The notes under the pieces are model-generated. The model made no database searches, was not told the DNA's origin, and was given only the letters and a program-made list of their open reading frames with translations. DNA of 64,000 nucleotides from Shewanella mangrovisoli (lineage in GTDB: Bacteria; Pseudomonadota; Gammaproteobacteria; Enterobacterales; Shewanellaceae), in contig NZ_CP080412.1 of the NCBI RefSeq assembly GCF_019457635.1, forward strand, positions 1,054,001 through 1,118,000, written 5' to 3'. Positions 52,417 to 61,679 of this stretch are shown in pieces (position 1 is the first letter of the stretch; every line of letters begins with the position of its first letter). Both the position numbers and the translations under genes were made by a program.

Positions 52417-54048
52417 TTAAGCGACTTTAAAGCGTGACACTTCTTTTTGCAGATTGCTGCAAATAGTTTGGGTGTTGACGACGATTTGCTGAGTCTCTTG
52501 GATAACGGTATTGCAGTAGCGGGTTTTGTCAGACAGCTCGGTCAAGTTGCGATTGATTTCTTCGGTCACATGGGTTTGCTCTTCGGTGGCCGTGGCGGTT
52601 TGGGTCGACATCTCACTGACCTTAGAGGTGGAGTTCAGGATCTCATCTAAGGCATCCTGTGTCTGACTGGCGAGGGTCACTGTCGAGTTCGTGAGGCTGG
52701 CGCCCGATTCAATGCTCTTAACCGCATCATTTACACCCCGTTGTAACTCTTCAATCATTCGCTGAATATCTTGGGTCGAGGTTTCGGTGCGGCTCGCTAG
52801 TGTCCGCACTTCATCGGCAACCACCGCAAAGCCGCGCCCTTGCTCACCCGCACGGGCCGCCTCAATGGCGGCGTTGAGGGCGAGTAGGTTAGTTTGCTCT
52901 GCAATCGAGCGGATAACATCCAATACCGAGGCGATATTGGCGGAATTCACTGAGAGTTTTTCGATAACTGCCACGGCTTGTTTCACCGACTCAGACAGTT
53001 GCTGAATATGGTTAACCGACTGGGTAAGGATATTTTTACCTTCGATGGTTTGGTCGTTGACCTTAGTGATTTCGGTGGCGGTATGCAGGGCGTTGCTGGC
53101 CACCTCTCGCACCGCAGCGCTCATCTCATTCACCGCCGTGACTATGGTATCGACAAACTGTTCCTGCTCGTAACTGATGCCTATGGTGGTGGTTGATTTT
53201 GTCGCGAGATTTTCAACGGTTTGGCTGACATCCTTGGTTTGGCTGATAATCGCGATAACCATTTGCTGCAATTGGGCCACGAACAAGTTAAAGGCATTGG
53301 CTAGCTCGCCAATTTCATCTTGGCGGGTGATGGGGATTCGTTGGGTTAAGTTTCCGTCGCCATCGACAATATCGTTGATCCTGTCGGTAATATCACGGAT
53401 CGCATTGACTATGATTTTGGGGCCAAAGTAGGCAATCACGAGGGCGACTATCGCGACTAAGGTGGCTATGGTGACCGAAATTTGGGTTTGCGTGGTGGCT
53501 TGCTCTGAGGCCTGTAAATCCAGTTCTTTAACGCGGTTATCGGCGGCTTCACCGGCGGCGTTGTAGATACTCCTTAAGGCCTTAAACTCTTTTTTAGATT
53601 TATTTTCATGGAGTTGTCTTGCCAGTTCAAAGTCATTGTTTTTCACCGCATTGATCACTTCCGATGAGGCTTGATACCAGAGTGAAAATTGCGCCTCAAA
53701 ACCGCTGGTGGACTTGATAACTTCTAAATGGTCTTGCAGATAATTTTTAAATTCCCCCATGCGATCGCGCGCTTGGTCGACGTTTTCCTGCCAGTTGTCT
53801 ATCTCACTCTTGCGGTTCTCGCTGCTGAGCTCGGGCCTAAGCAGTACTTCTTCACTCAATTGGGCCTGATAGAGATCGCGGTCGGCGTTGAGAATAGCCG
53901 AAATCGCCGGATTAAATCGTTGGCTAAACTCCTGCATTTGCTTAAGGGTGGTGCGGTTTTGCATCGCATCCGTCACGGCCATCACAATTAAAGCTGTCGC
54001 CATAATGGCAAACATCAGCGAAAACTTGACTCTAATGCTATTAAACAT
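52417..54048 (-). CDS. Methyl-accepting chemotaxis protein with helical-bundle sensor
   Basis: The chemoreceptor has 543 residues from the ATG at 54048, which has GGAG six bases upstream. It has a TM helix at about 8-28, a helical periplasmic bundle (about 30-190; [28 protein letters not shown]), a second TM (about 188-212) and a HAMP domain. The signalling hairpin carries [41 protein letters not shown]. The sensor is a four-helix or HBM-like bundle rather than a Cache domain. There is no C-terminal CheR tether. Its ligand cannot be read from sequence. Confidence 0.92.
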   Translation of the reverse strand: MFNSIRVKFSLMFAIMATALIVMAVTDAMQNRTTLKQMQEFSQRFNPAISAILNADRDLYQAQLSEEVLLRPELSSENRKSEIDNWQENVDQARDRMGEFKNYLQDHLEVIKSTSGFEAQFSLWYQASSEVINAVKNNDFELARQLHENKSKKEFKALRSIYNAAGEAADNRVKELDLQASEQATTQTQISVTIATLVAIVALVIAYFGPKIIVNAIRDITDRINDIVDGDGNLTQRIPITRQDEIGELANAFNLFVAQLQQMVIAIISQTKDVSQTVENLATKSTTTIGISYEQEQFVDTIVTAVNEMSAAVREVASNALHTATEITKVNDQTIEGKNILTQSVNHIQQLSESVKQAVAVIEKLSVNSANIASVLDVIRSIAEQTNLLALNAAIEAARAGEQGRGFAVVADEVRTLASRTETSTQDIQRMIEELQRGVNDAVKSIESGASLTNSTVTLASQTQDALDEILNSTSKVSEMSTQTATATEEQTHVTEEINRNLTELSDKTRYCNTVIQETQQIVVNTQTICSNLQKEVSRFKVA

Positions 54049-54150
54049 AGGACTCTCCATAACTCTCTGACAAAACGACTTATTAAATAGCTTAGTCGCT
54101 ATTTGGTTGTTTGCAGCAGCCTGCGAAAAGTCTGTATTAGAAGCGATGAT

Positions 54151-54180
54151 AAAAAAACGCCCCAAGGTTTTGGGGCGTTG
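54151..54180 (-). terminator. Terminator after the EamA-family gene
   Basis: On the minus strand, ACGCCCCA/TGGGGCGT hairpin followed by seven T, just beyond the transporter's stop codon. Confidence 0.9.
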
Positions 54181-54191
54181 AGTTAAGCGAG

Positions 54192-55082
54192 TTATTCGGT
54201 GCAGGCGATAGGCGCTGGTGTTTTCGGTTTAGGTTTTACCTGCACTAACATCACCCCAAAGATGACCATAGCACCACCTATATAGTGATAAATAGCTAAG
54301 GTTTCATTCAAGATGAGCGCCGCTAAGATTGCCGCGAGGATCGGCATCAAATTGAAGAAAATACTGGTGCGCTCGGCCCCTAACTTGCTGATGCCATTAA
54401 TCCAGGCCCAAGGTGCAATGAGTGAAGCGCCCAGAGCGGCATAGATAATTAACGGTGCGGCTTGGCTGCTAATGGCTGTACTTGGCGCGCTAAACAGCAG
54501 CGGGATTAACATCAACACCGCAATAATCCCTTGAATATACACTGACTCCCACGTCGATATCGGCAATTGCCAGCGTTTAAGCAATACCCCATAAAGTGCG
54601 TATACAAAGGCGCTGATGAGTAACAGTAAATCCCCTTGGGTCACGCCGATGGCAAGATTGGCCATATCGCCGTGGCTTAACATAAACACTAAGCCCAAGA
54701 GCGAAATCACAGTGCCACCAAAGACAAGAGGCGTCAGCCTTTGTTTAAGTAGTGGCACGGCTAAAAACAAGCTCACCATAGGCACCAGCGAGTTGATTAG
54801 GGCCATATTGGTCGCAGTTGTGGTTGCCGCCGCAAAATAAGCCAGGCTTTGGTTTAATACCATGCCTAAGGCGGCCAAGGTGGCGAGTTTGGGCAGTAAT
54901 GGTGCAATCGTTTTACGCTTACGCCAGACGGGTTTTAGCATAAAAGGTGTTAATACTAGCATGGCAAAAAACCAGCGATAAAAGGCTATCGCTTCAGGGG
55001 CGATGATCCCAAAGGAGAGTTTATTAACAATGGCGTTGCCCGCCCAAATCACGACGGCGAGCAGGGGAAATAAATACAGCAT
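54192..55082 (-). CDS. EamA/DMT-superfamily transporter
   Basis: The 296-residue inner-membrane protein has ten predicted helices in two EamA repeats. It starts [40 protein letters not shown], and the second repeat begins near [28 protein letters not shown] transporters usually export amino acids or other metabolites. Transcribed divergently from an AraC-family gene; such pairs (compare NimT and NimR in E. coli) often mean that the regulator controls the exporter. Confidence 0.9.
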   Translation of the reverse strand: MLYLFPLLAVVIWAGNAIVNKLSFGIIAPEAIAFYRWFFAMLVLTPFMLKPVWRKRKTIAPLLPKLATLAALGMVLNQSLAYFAAATTTATNMALINSLVPMVSLFLAVPLLKQRLTPLVFGGTVISLLGLVFMLSHGDMANLAIGVTQGDLLLLISAFVYALYGVLLKRWQLPISTWESVYIQGIIAVLMLIPLLFSAPSTAISSQAAPLIIYAALGASLIAPWAWINGISKLGAERTSIFFNLMPILAAILAALILNETLAIYHYIGGAMVIFGVMLVQVKPKPKTPAPIACTE

Positions 55083-55164
55083 AGGTCAGTCTTAATTGGC
55101 GTGTTGACGGGGTTAGGCGAAGGGGCATAAACCCGATGTCATAGGTTGGCTGCTATTATCGTGG

Positions 55165-55196
55165 GTCTTTTATGATATAAATATCGCTTAAAAGAC
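55165..55196. promoter_or_regulatory. Inverted repeat in the EamA/AraC divergent promoter region
   Basis: GTCTTTTA (55165-55172) and TAAAAGAC (55189-55196) are perfect inverted arms separated by 16 bp, between the divergent starts. It is a plausible operator for the AraC-family protein. Confidence 0.4.
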
Positions 55197-55275
55197 AATG
55201 TCAGTTCGTCGGCGGACAATCCTTTTTAAGTTTCAGTATTCGCCTCGAATTTGCCAGCCTATTTTCGGAGGTCTG

Positions 55276-56055
55276 ATGCGTCCCGTTTATCATCCGCTCA
55301 AGGCAGAACAAGCGCCTGTTGCCGATATTTTCTTCAATTATGAAGCGTTTCTCCCTAATACCATCACTCCCAAACACAGCCACACTTGGGGGCAACTGCA
55401 GTTGATCAGCGGCGGTATTATGGAGCTGTATGCCGCAGGGGAGCGATTTTTATCGCCTTCCCAATATGCGATTTGGGTGCCTGAGGGGATTGAACATGAG
55501 AGCTTTACTCGCCGCAGTATCCATTATTGTTCGATGAATATCGTGGCTAGTCGTGCGGGGGCTTTTCCGGATGAAACCAGCCTGCTGGCGGTCACGCCCA
55601 TCGCACTGGCGATAGTGAACGACCTGAGGGAGCGGCAAATCCGAGTGGCCGAGAGCGAGGCGGATAAACGTCTGGTTGAAGTGTTAATCGATCAGTTGAT
55701 TTTAGGTCAGGCACAGCCGCAATTTTTACCCTCGAGTGGCGATAAATTATTACAGCCCATTTTGCAGCAACTCGAACTCGACCCCGCCAGCCAAAAGAGC
55801 CTTAAGAGTTGGGCAAGCGAGCTGCATACCACAGAGCGCACTCTGGCTCGGCGATGCCAAGACAGCCTTGGCATGAGTTTTACCGAGCTGCGGCAGCGAC
55901 ATAAGTTTATTTATTCGTTACAGCTCTTGCGTGAAGGATTGGCAATCAAGGAGGTGGCACTGACCTTGGGCTATAACCAAACCTCACCTTATATTGTGAT
56001 GTTTAAAAAATATGCCCAATATTCGCCTGAGCAATATCGCCGACAATTGGGATAA
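55276..56055 (+). CDS. AraC-family transcriptional regulator with cupin domain
   Basis: The 259-residue regulator starts at the ATG at 55276, which has a strong GGAGG five bases upstream. The N-terminal cupin part (about 20-95) has ITPKHSHTWGQLQLISGGIMEL and YAIWVPEGIEHES. The C-terminal AraC DNA-binding domain (about 160-258) contains LKSWASELHTTERTLARRCQDSLGMSFTELRQ and VALTLGYNQTSPYIVMFKKYAQYSPEQYRRQLG. The layout is that of NimR-like regulators paired with exporters, matching the divergent EamA gene. Confidence 0.92.
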   Translation: MRPVYHPLKAEQAPVADIFFNYEAFLPNTITPKHSHTWGQLQLISGGIMELYAAGERFLSPSQYAIWVPEGIEHESFTRRSIHYCSMNIVASRAGAFPDETSLLAVTPIALAIVNDLRERQIRVAESEADKRLVEVLIDQLILGQAQPQFLPSSGDKLLQPILQQLELDPASQKSLKSWASELHTTERTLARRCQDSLGMSFTELRQRHKFIYSLQLLREGLAIKEVALTLGYNQTSPYIVMFKKYAQYSPEQYRRQLG

Positions 56056-56057
56056 AA

Positions 56058-56088
56058 AAGAGGGCGTGATAATCACCACGCCCTCTTG
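56058..56088 (+). terminator. Terminator after the AraC-family gene
   Basis: AGAGGGCGTG/CACGCCCTCT hairpin with a short T stretch, directly after the stop codon. Confidence 0.85.
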
Positions 56089-56127
56089 CTCATAAAGAGA
56101 GGATTTAAGGGATTTTTTACGCAGGGA

Positions 56128-56217
56128 TTAATCGGAGTTTTTCTGTCGATTCCGTTTATCCTGACGTTTCTCTTTTAAGGTTTTCATCGGCGGTTTTTTC
56201 GCTTTTTCTTTACTCAT
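56128..56217 (-). CDS. 29-aa highly basic small protein
   Basis: The ORF starts at the ATG at 56217 with AGGAG upstream and ends at TAA at 56130-56128. The product begins MSKEKAKKPPMKTLKEKRQD and ends KRNRQKNSD; more than a third of residues are Lys or Arg. The stretch KKPPMKTLKEKR looks like a family of very short conserved gammaproteobacterial proteins often left unannotated. A role in RNA or DNA binding is conceivable but unproven. Confidence 0.6.
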   Translation of the reverse strand: MSKEKAKKPPMKTLKEKRQDKRNRQKNSD

Positions 56218-56622
56218 GACAATGACTCCTAACTGAATCTAAACTCAGCAAAGTGATACTCAGTAAAGTGAAACTTCATAAAATGAGACTATCGAGTGCA
56301 GCGCCGCATTCTTACCGATAGTGTCGTTAATATTACCCGTCGGCAAAATTAACTCATGAAAAAGCCGTATGAGCCAGATAAATAAACTTATACCTCTTGA
56401 TGGTTTTTACATAAGCGCTGCCATACTCGGTAAATATCCAAGAGGTCTAAGCCTTGGCTCATCGGCTTTAATTTGTTTCGCGGCCTGTTAATGACTTCAA
56501 AATAGCGCTCTCCCTATTTCCTTATATGCCAATGCTAGATGCCGCCGCAAATAGCGACCTAAAAGCATGCTGCCACTGAAATTTGAACATGCTTTATTCT
56601 GATAAAATTTTGTAACGTTAAT
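56218..56622. other. Intergenic region upstream of the 29-aa gene
   Basis: About 400 bp without a supported gene. It must contain the promoter of the 29-aa gene. I see no clear hairpin or RNA gene. Confidence 0.35.
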
Positions 56623-57009
56623 TTATTTTTTGCTGAGGGCGATATCTTTCACCATAAATAATACGGGTTTACCTAGAATATTGACTTCGGCATATTCGCC
56701 CTTAGTGCGCCCGAGTAAGCTGACGCCGAGATCGGAGATCACCGAATAACGCCCCGCTCTGGGTTTGTGCCTTGGCGGATACACCAGCTCGATACGGTAT
56801 TCCTGCTGGTCCTGTTGGTTAACCAGTAAAATTTCTCGACCAACTGTCACTTTATCTTGGGTTTCTTCACTCTTAAGTTGATCCAGTTTTGCGATCACCG
56901 CAGCTAATGAAGTCGGGCGCAGTGAGGCATTAAAACTGTTTTGCAGGTAATAGGTTTCAGTTTTCAACATAAAAGACTGAAATAGATTGCTAAAAAAAGA
57001 ATAAAACAT
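56623..57009 (-). CDS. GreA/GreB C-terminal-domain protein, Rnk-like
   Basis: The 128-residue protein has an N-terminal helical part (LRPTSLAAVIAKLDQLKSEE) and a GreA/B-type C-terminal domain (REILLVNQQDQQEYRIELVYPPRHKPRAGRYSVISDLGVSLLGRTKGEYAEV). The domain order matches Rnk, an RNA-polymerase-binding regulator of nucleoside diphosphate kinase. It lacks the long Gre coiled coil with its acidic tip, so it should not stimulate transcript cleavage. A start at 56970 is also possible. Confidence 0.85.
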   Translation of the reverse strand: MFYSFFSNLFQSFMLKTETYYLQNSFNASLRPTSLAAVIAKLDQLKSEETQDKVTVGREILLVNQQDQQEYRIELVYPPRHKPRAGRYSVISDLGVSLLGRTKGEYAEVNILGKPVLFMVKDIALSKK

Positions 57010-57091
57010 AACTACCTCAAAATATGAGCTAGATAACTGCCGTGCCCCAAAATAAAAATGGAAGCAATAAAATTAAATGTGGGAATTCGAT

Positions 57092-57114
57092 GCCGAGTGC
57101 GAGTGGCACTCGGC
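57092..57114 (-). terminator. Strong hairpin after the 36-aa ORF
   Basis: GCCGAGTGC/GCACTCGGC stem with a five-base loop, directly after the stop codon of the 36-aa ORF on the minus strand. There is no T run, so it may be an attenuator or an mRNA 3' end structure rather than a classical terminator. Confidence 0.5.
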
Positions 57115-57225
57115 TTAAACTGGAAATTTAAGTGAAAGGCGTACAAAGCGGGCTAAATAATGAGGCTTATTTAGCGTAAAAGGCGATGATTCAAATGTGG
57201 TAGATGAAAATGCATTGTTTAACAT
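57115..57225 (-). CDS. Possible 36-aa small protein
   Basis: ATG at 57225 to TAA at 57117-57115. The product begins MLNNAFSSTTFESSPF and ends ARFVRLSLKFPV, with a short amphipathic basic C-terminus reminiscent of small YjiS/DUF1127-type proteins. GGAG lies 10 bases upstream of the ATG, a long spacing. A strong hairpin abuts the stop codon. Coding status is uncertain. Confidence 0.35.
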   Translation of the reverse strand: MLNNAFSSTTFESSPFTLNKPHYLARFVRLSLKFPV

Positions 57226-57470
57226 GTTGCTACATCTCCATATCAAATTAAGGCTAAATTAATCATCCAATTGGGTTGATGATTAATGACTAATAAACTG
57301 TCCATACCATAGGCCAACTGAAAAAATAAAGCAACCCATGTTTTAACTCTAGGCTCTTTATTTCTGGAATGACGTTTTCCTATTAAATAAAAATATTTTC
57401 TTAATAACCGGCGATATTTTTAGGCAATTATTAGCGCATAAATTGATTAACGTGGCTGAATGTTAAGCCG

Positions 57471-57605
57471 CTAAGTCGTTAGCCCTGCACCTTGCAGGAT
57501 AATTTTAAGGCAGAGGGAAACCAGCAGTAGGCAACTGACGCTGGTGCACCAAATCAGTAGTAACCAGCCGATCCGTTTGGGGAGCGATGAAGTCTGAGTC
57601 GTCAT
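57471..57605 (-). CDS. DUF2474 small subunit of the CIO-type cytochrome bd oxidase
   Basis: The 44-residue protein begins MTTQTSSLPKRIGWLLLIW and contains one TM helix (about 12-37) ending LKIILQGAG. DUF2474 proteins are encoded directly after cioB/cydB in cyanide-insensitive-type oxidases and are thought to stabilise the complex, like CydX. AGGAG lies seven bases upstream of the ATG. The gene starts 59 bp after the cioB stop codon, in the same operon. Confidence 0.85.
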   Translation of the reverse strand: MTTQTSSLPKRIGWLLLIWCTSVSCLLLVSLCLKIILQGAGLTT

Positions 57606-57664
57606 TGCAATCTCCTAAGTTGTGTTGCTGGCAGCCGAGTCGATATCGGCTGCATGAAGTCGTT

Positions 57665-58672
57665 TTAGTGATAACCCGCATCCTTGGTGACTTTGCCGCG
57701 AAACACGTAATAGCTCCAAAAGGTGTAGGCCAAGATCAAGGGGATAATCATCAGTGCGCCGATGAGCATAAAACCTAAGCTGCTCTCAGGTGCAGCCGCC
57801 TGCCATAGGCTGATCGTTGGCGGAATAATATGTGGCCAGATGCTGATGCCCAAGCCACTAAAGCCTAAGAAGATTAACGCGAGTGTCAGTAAGAAGGGGC
57901 GATAGTCATCCTCAGTATTTAAGGCGCGGATAAGTGCCTTAGTGCAGAGCAATACCAGCAGAGGTACAGGCGCAAAATAGAATAAATTCGGCAGACTAAA
58001 CCAGCGCAGGGCAATATTGGGTTGTACGAAGGGCGTCCAAAAACTGACGATTCCTATGGTCATCAGCAGGCAAATTGCGAGGACTTTGGCGAGCTGCTGC
58101 ATGGTCGTTTTGAGTGTGCCTGTGCATTTCTTCACTAACCAAGTTGCGCCAAGCAGCGCGTAGGCCAGCATCAGCCCAAAACCACAGAAGAGTGAGAAGG
58201 GCGATAACCAATCGAAGCTGCTACCGCTGAACCTTTGTCCATCGACCGAAATGCCCGAGATAAATGCGCCGAGCACTACGCCTTGGGCAAAGGTGGCAAT
58301 AATAGAGCCGAACATAAAGGCTTTGTCCCAAAAGGGTTTGGTCTCTGCGCTGGATTTAAACCTAAATTCAAAGGCAACGCCGCGAAAAATCAACGCGAGC
58401 AGCATGATCAGTAAGGGAATGGTCAGGGCTTCGAGCACTATGGCGTAGGCGAGGGGAAAGGCGCCGAGCAGGCTCGCACCACCGAGTACTAGCCAAGTCT
58501 CGTTACCATCCCATACTGGCGCGACGGTGTTGACCATTACATCCCTATCCTCTTCATCATGGATGAAGGGAAATAAGATGCCGATGCCCAGATCGAAGCC
58601 ATCCATCACTATATACATGAGTGTGGCAAAGATGATGATCCCGAACCAAATCAGGGGTAAGTCGAATTCCAT
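57665..58672 (-). CDS. cioB: Cytochrome bd-type quinol oxidase, subunit II
   Basis: The 335-residue inner-membrane protein of the CydB/CioB family has about nine helices. Its N-terminal signature is MEFDLPLIWFGIIIFATLMYIVMDGFDLGIGILFPF, followed by VNTVAPVWDGNETWLVLGGASLLGAFPLAYA. It forms the quinol oxidase heterodimer with subunit I, encoded 55 bp upstream, reducing oxygen to water without proton pumping. The downstream DUF2474 gene and the short Q-loop of subunit I place it in the CIO branch. Confidence 0.95.
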   Translation of the reverse strand: MEFDLPLIWFGIIIFATLMYIVMDGFDLGIGILFPFIHDEEDRDVMVNTVAPVWDGNETWLVLGGASLLGAFPLAYAIVLEALTIPLLIMLLALIFRGVAFEFRFKSSAETKPFWDKAFMFGSIIATFAQGVVLGAFISGISVDGQRFSGSSFDWLSPFSLFCGFGLMLAYALLGATWLVKKCTGTLKTTMQQLAKVLAICLLMTIGIVSFWTPFVQPNIALRWFSLPNLFYFAPVPLLVLLCTKALIRALNTEDDYRPFLLTLALIFLGFSGLGISIWPHIIPPTISLWQAAAPESSLGFMLIGALMIIPLILAYTFWSYYVFRGKVTKDAGYH

Positions 58673-58727
58673 GTTGTGCCTTTAAATGGGTTGATTAATC
58701 AATTGATATGCTAAAAAACTGGATTTG

Positions 58728-60068
58728 TTATCCATGGTGCTCAATCCTTTGTGATAAAGGCCCTTTACTGATGAGCCGCATCATGTAGCGATATCCCACG
58801 CCGAAAATGCCGAAGTAACAGATAACAAACATCATCAGGCTGAGGCTTAAATGGGTCACACTGTGGGACGAAACCGCATCTTGAGTGCGCATTAGCCCTT
58901 GGATAACCCAAGGTTGGCGGCCAAGTTCAGTGGTAAACCAGCCCGCGAGGGTTGCGATTAATCCCGCGGGACCTAACAGCAGTACCAAGCGCAGGAACAG
59001 GCGATTGCTGTATAGCGTCTGCTTGCGTCTAAGATAGAGGCTCCAGATTCCCGCCAAAATCATCAGCACGCCTAAGCCCACCATCACCCTAAAACTCCAA
59101 AACACTAAGGGCACATTAGGCCAATTCTCGGCAGGAAACTCAGTGAGTGCTGGCACTTGCTTGGTTATATCGTGTTTTAAAATCAGACTGGCTAATCCTG
59201 GAATTTCCAAACTGAAATGATTGGTTTGCTTATCCATATCGGGCATCGCGAATAAGATGAGCGGCGTAGCTTCATCCTTTTCATTACGCCAATGACCTTC
59301 CATCGCCGCGATTTTTACCGGTTGATACTCAAGGGTATTGAGCCCGTGAAAGTCACCAATCACTGCTTGCAGCGGCGCAACAATCAATGCCATCCACATG
59401 GCCATGGAAAGCATTTTACGAATCGCGGGAGTATCGTTTCCTTTGAGTAAATGCCATGCGGCGGAGGCGCCAACAAAGAAGGCCGAGGAGAGAAAGGCGG
59501 CAACCGTCATATGGGTTAAACGGTAGGGAAATGAAGGATTAAACACGATTTGCCACCAGTCGATGGGGACGACTCGGTTATAAATGATTTCAAAACCCTG
59601 AGGTGTGTGCATCCAACTATTGGAGGCGAGGATCCAAAAGGTTGAAATCACAGTGCCCGTGGCCACCATGCAAGTGGCAAAAAAGTGCAGCTTTTTGCCA
59701 ACCTTATTTTGCCCAAACAGCATCACCCCAAGAAATCCCGCCTCGAGGAAAAATGCTGTCAGCACTTCATAGGTGAGCAGAGGGCCGGTTACGCTGCCCG
59801 CAAAGGCCGAAAAACCACTCCAGTGGGTGCCAAATTGGTAGGCCATCACTATGCCTGAGACCACGCCCATGCCGAAGTTAATGGCAAAAATTTTGACCCA
59901 GAATTGATAAAGCTGCTGATAAATCTGATTGTTTGTCTTCAACCAGAGTCCTTCTAACACGGCTAAATAGGTGGCTAACCCAATAGTGATTGCGGGAAAG
60001 ATAATGTGAAAAGAAACGGTAAAAGCGAATTGGATCCTCGCGAGTACGGTGGCATCAAAATCAAACAT
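58728..60068 (-). CDS. cioA: Cytochrome bd-type quinol oxidase, subunit I (CIO type)
   Basis: The 446-residue subunit carries the haems and the quinol site. It starts MFDFDATVLARIQFAFTVSFH with the haem ligand His21, has GRQPWVIQG in the C-terminal part, and the GFLGVMLFGQNKVG segment. The periplasmic Q-loop (about 250-310) is short, lacking the long insertion of E. coli CydA, which defines the CioA branch that often tolerates cyanide and sulphide. GAGG precedes the ATG. It is divergent from a MocR-type regulator gene and heads the cioA-cioB-DUF2474 operon. Confidence 0.94.
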   Translation of the reverse strand: MFDFDATVLARIQFAFTVSFHIIFPAITIGLATYLAVLEGLWLKTNNQIYQQLYQFWVKIFAINFGMGVVSGIVMAYQFGTHWSGFSAFAGSVTGPLLTYEVLTAFFLEAGFLGVMLFGQNKVGKKLHFFATCMVATGTVISTFWILASNSWMHTPQGFEIIYNRVVPIDWWQIVFNPSFPYRLTHMTVAAFLSSAFFVGASAAWHLLKGNDTPAIRKMLSMAMWMALIVAPLQAVIGDFHGLNTLEYQPVKIAAMEGHWRNEKDEATPLILFAMPDMDKQTNHFSLEIPGLASLILKHDITKQVPALTEFPAENWPNVPLVFWSFRVMVGLGVLMILAGIWSLYLRRKQTLYSNRLFLRLVLLLGPAGLIATLAGWFTTELGRQPWVIQGLMRTQDAVSSHSVTHLSLSLMMFVICYFGIFGVGYRYMMRLISKGPLSQRIEHHG

Positions 60069-60173
60069 AGTGTCCTCAGGAGTGCAGCAAAGGGATGTGT
60101 AAATGCAAGTCGCTCAGCGACTCGGATTCGTACCGCTGATGGCTTGTGTGCTATTAGACCATGGGGTAATCTG

Positions 60174-60215
60174 GCTATAACAGATACAGAATTAACTGAG
60201 TTAGCTATAACAGAT
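60174..60215 (+). promoter_or_regulatory. Direct repeat reaching into the MocR gene start codon
   Basis: The 12-mer GCTATAACAGAT occurs at 60174-60185 and again, identically, at 60204-60215, exactly 30 bp apart (about three helical turns, same face). The second copy includes the first two bases of the MocR gene ATG (60214). MocR/GntR proteins often bind direct repeats, so this is a likely autoregulatory operator. Confidence 0.6.
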
Positions 60216-61626
60216 GTCTAAGTACCAACAGTTAGCGCAGGATCTCAAAAACCGAATTACTCAAGGTGTCTGGCAGGCAGGGGATAAACTGCCATCATTG
60301 CGGCAAACCGTGGCGGATTCGGGGCTGAGTTTAATGACAGTGCTGAACGCCTATCAGTTGCTCGAAAGCCAAGGCGTGATATTGGCGCAGGCAAAATCGG
60401 GTTACATAGTGGCGCCTCAGCCTGAAGCCTTTCGTTACCCAGAGACTCAACGACAGATCTATTTCTCCGATAAGGTCGATATTAACGAGTTTGTGTTTAA
60501 CGTATTGCAGGCATCGAAACAGGCTGGGATTGTGCCCTTTGGCTCGGCATTTCCCGATCCCAGTTTATTTCCACAGCAAGCCTTAGCGCGCTCGTTGGTC
60601 AAGGTCACTCGGCAGATGTCACCGTCGTTTGCGGCCGATAATCTTCCCCCCGGTAATGCTGGGTTACGCAAGGCGATTTCCCAACGTTATGCCAAGTTAG
60701 GTATGAGCGTGGCGCCCGATGAAATTTTAATTACCTCGGGGGCGATGGAGGCGCTGAACTTGAGCTTAGGGGCCTTGGCTCAGGCGGGGGATTGGGTCGT
60801 GATTGAATCGCCTGCCTTTTATGGTGCGATGCAAGCCATTGAGCGCCTCAAGCTAAGGGCGATTGCGGTCGCGACGGATCCCCGCGAAGGGATTGATCTT
60901 AATGCTTTGGCTGAAGTACTTAAGACCTATCCCGTCAAAGCCTGTTGGTTGATGAGTCTGCATCAAAACCCCTTAGGCTGTAGTTTATCGGAACAGAAAA
61001 AACAGGCTATTTATCAACTGCTTTGTGAGCATAACGTCAGTCTGATTGAAGATGATGTGTATCAGGAGCTTTATGTCGGTTCGAGTGCGCCTAGGCCGAT
61101 TAAAGTCTTAGATAGCCAAGGCTGCGTTTTGCATTGTGGTTCCTTTTCGAAATCTTTGATAGCGGGATATCGAGTCGGTTGGGTTGCCGCGGGGCGCCAT
61201 GCCCCGCAATTGCAACGCTTGCAATTAATGTCGACCCTCTCAACCAGTGCGCCTATGCAACTGGCCATCGCCGATTTTATTCAGTCGCCCCAATATGAGC
61301 TCCATTTAAAGCGCTTACGCCACACCTTAGCGGAACGCAAATTTGCCATGTATCAGTTGCTGCGGGCTCACTTGCCGGAGTCCGTAAGTGTGAACTTTGA
61401 GCCGGGCGGTTATTTCCTCTGGTTGGCGTTGCCTGCCCATATGGATGCGACGCAGATATATCATAGCGCGCTTGAGCGAGGGATCAGTATCGCGCCGGGG
61501 AATCTCTTTAGTAATCAAGCAGAATTTCGCCATTTTATGCGCATTAATGCCTCTTATGATTGTTCACCCGAGATAGTGCGTGCGGTAAAAGCGCTCGCGC
61601 AGCTCCTAGAACACTCCCCGAATTAA
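60214..61626 (+). CDS. MocR/PdxR-type regulator: GntR helix-turn-helix fused to an aminotransferase domain
   Basis: The 470-residue protein has an N-terminal GntR winged helix (residues 1-70, AQDLKNRITQGVWQAGDKLPSLRQTVADSGLSLMTVLNAYQLLESQG). A fold-type-I aminotransferase-like domain (about 95-465) follows, with ITSGAMEALNLSLGALAQ, EDDVYQEL and the PLP-lysine motif GSFSKSLIAGYRVGW. MocR proteins use PLP or PLP-amino-acid adducts as effectors and usually control transport or metabolism of amino or vitamin compounds. Divergent from cioA; its target is unknown. Confidence 0.92.
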   Translation: MSKYQQLAQDLKNRITQGVWQAGDKLPSLRQTVADSGLSLMTVLNAYQLLESQGVILAQAKSGYIVAPQPEAFRYPETQRQIYFSDKVDINEFVFNVLQASKQAGIVPFGSAFPDPSLFPQQALARSLVKVTRQMSPSFAADNLPPGNAGLRKAISQRYAKLGMSVAPDEILITSGAMEALNLSLGALAQAGDWVVIESPAFYGAMQAIERLKLRAIAVATDPREGIDLNALAEVLKTYPVKACWLMSLHQNPLGCSLSEQKKQAIYQLLCEHNVSLIEDDVYQELYVGSSAPRPIKVLDSQGCVLHCGSFSKSLIAGYRVGWVAAGRHAPQLQRLQLMSTLSTSAPMQLAIADFIQSPQYELHLKRLRHTLAERKFAMYQLLRAHLPESVSVNFEPGGYFLWLALPAHMDATQIYHSALERGISIAPGNLFSNQAEFRHFMRINASYDCSPEIVRAVKALAQLLEHSPN

Positions 61627-61679
61627 TAGGCCAAAGTGTGAGCCGTTGCGTCAATTTTAATGGCGATTTAAAAAGTTTT

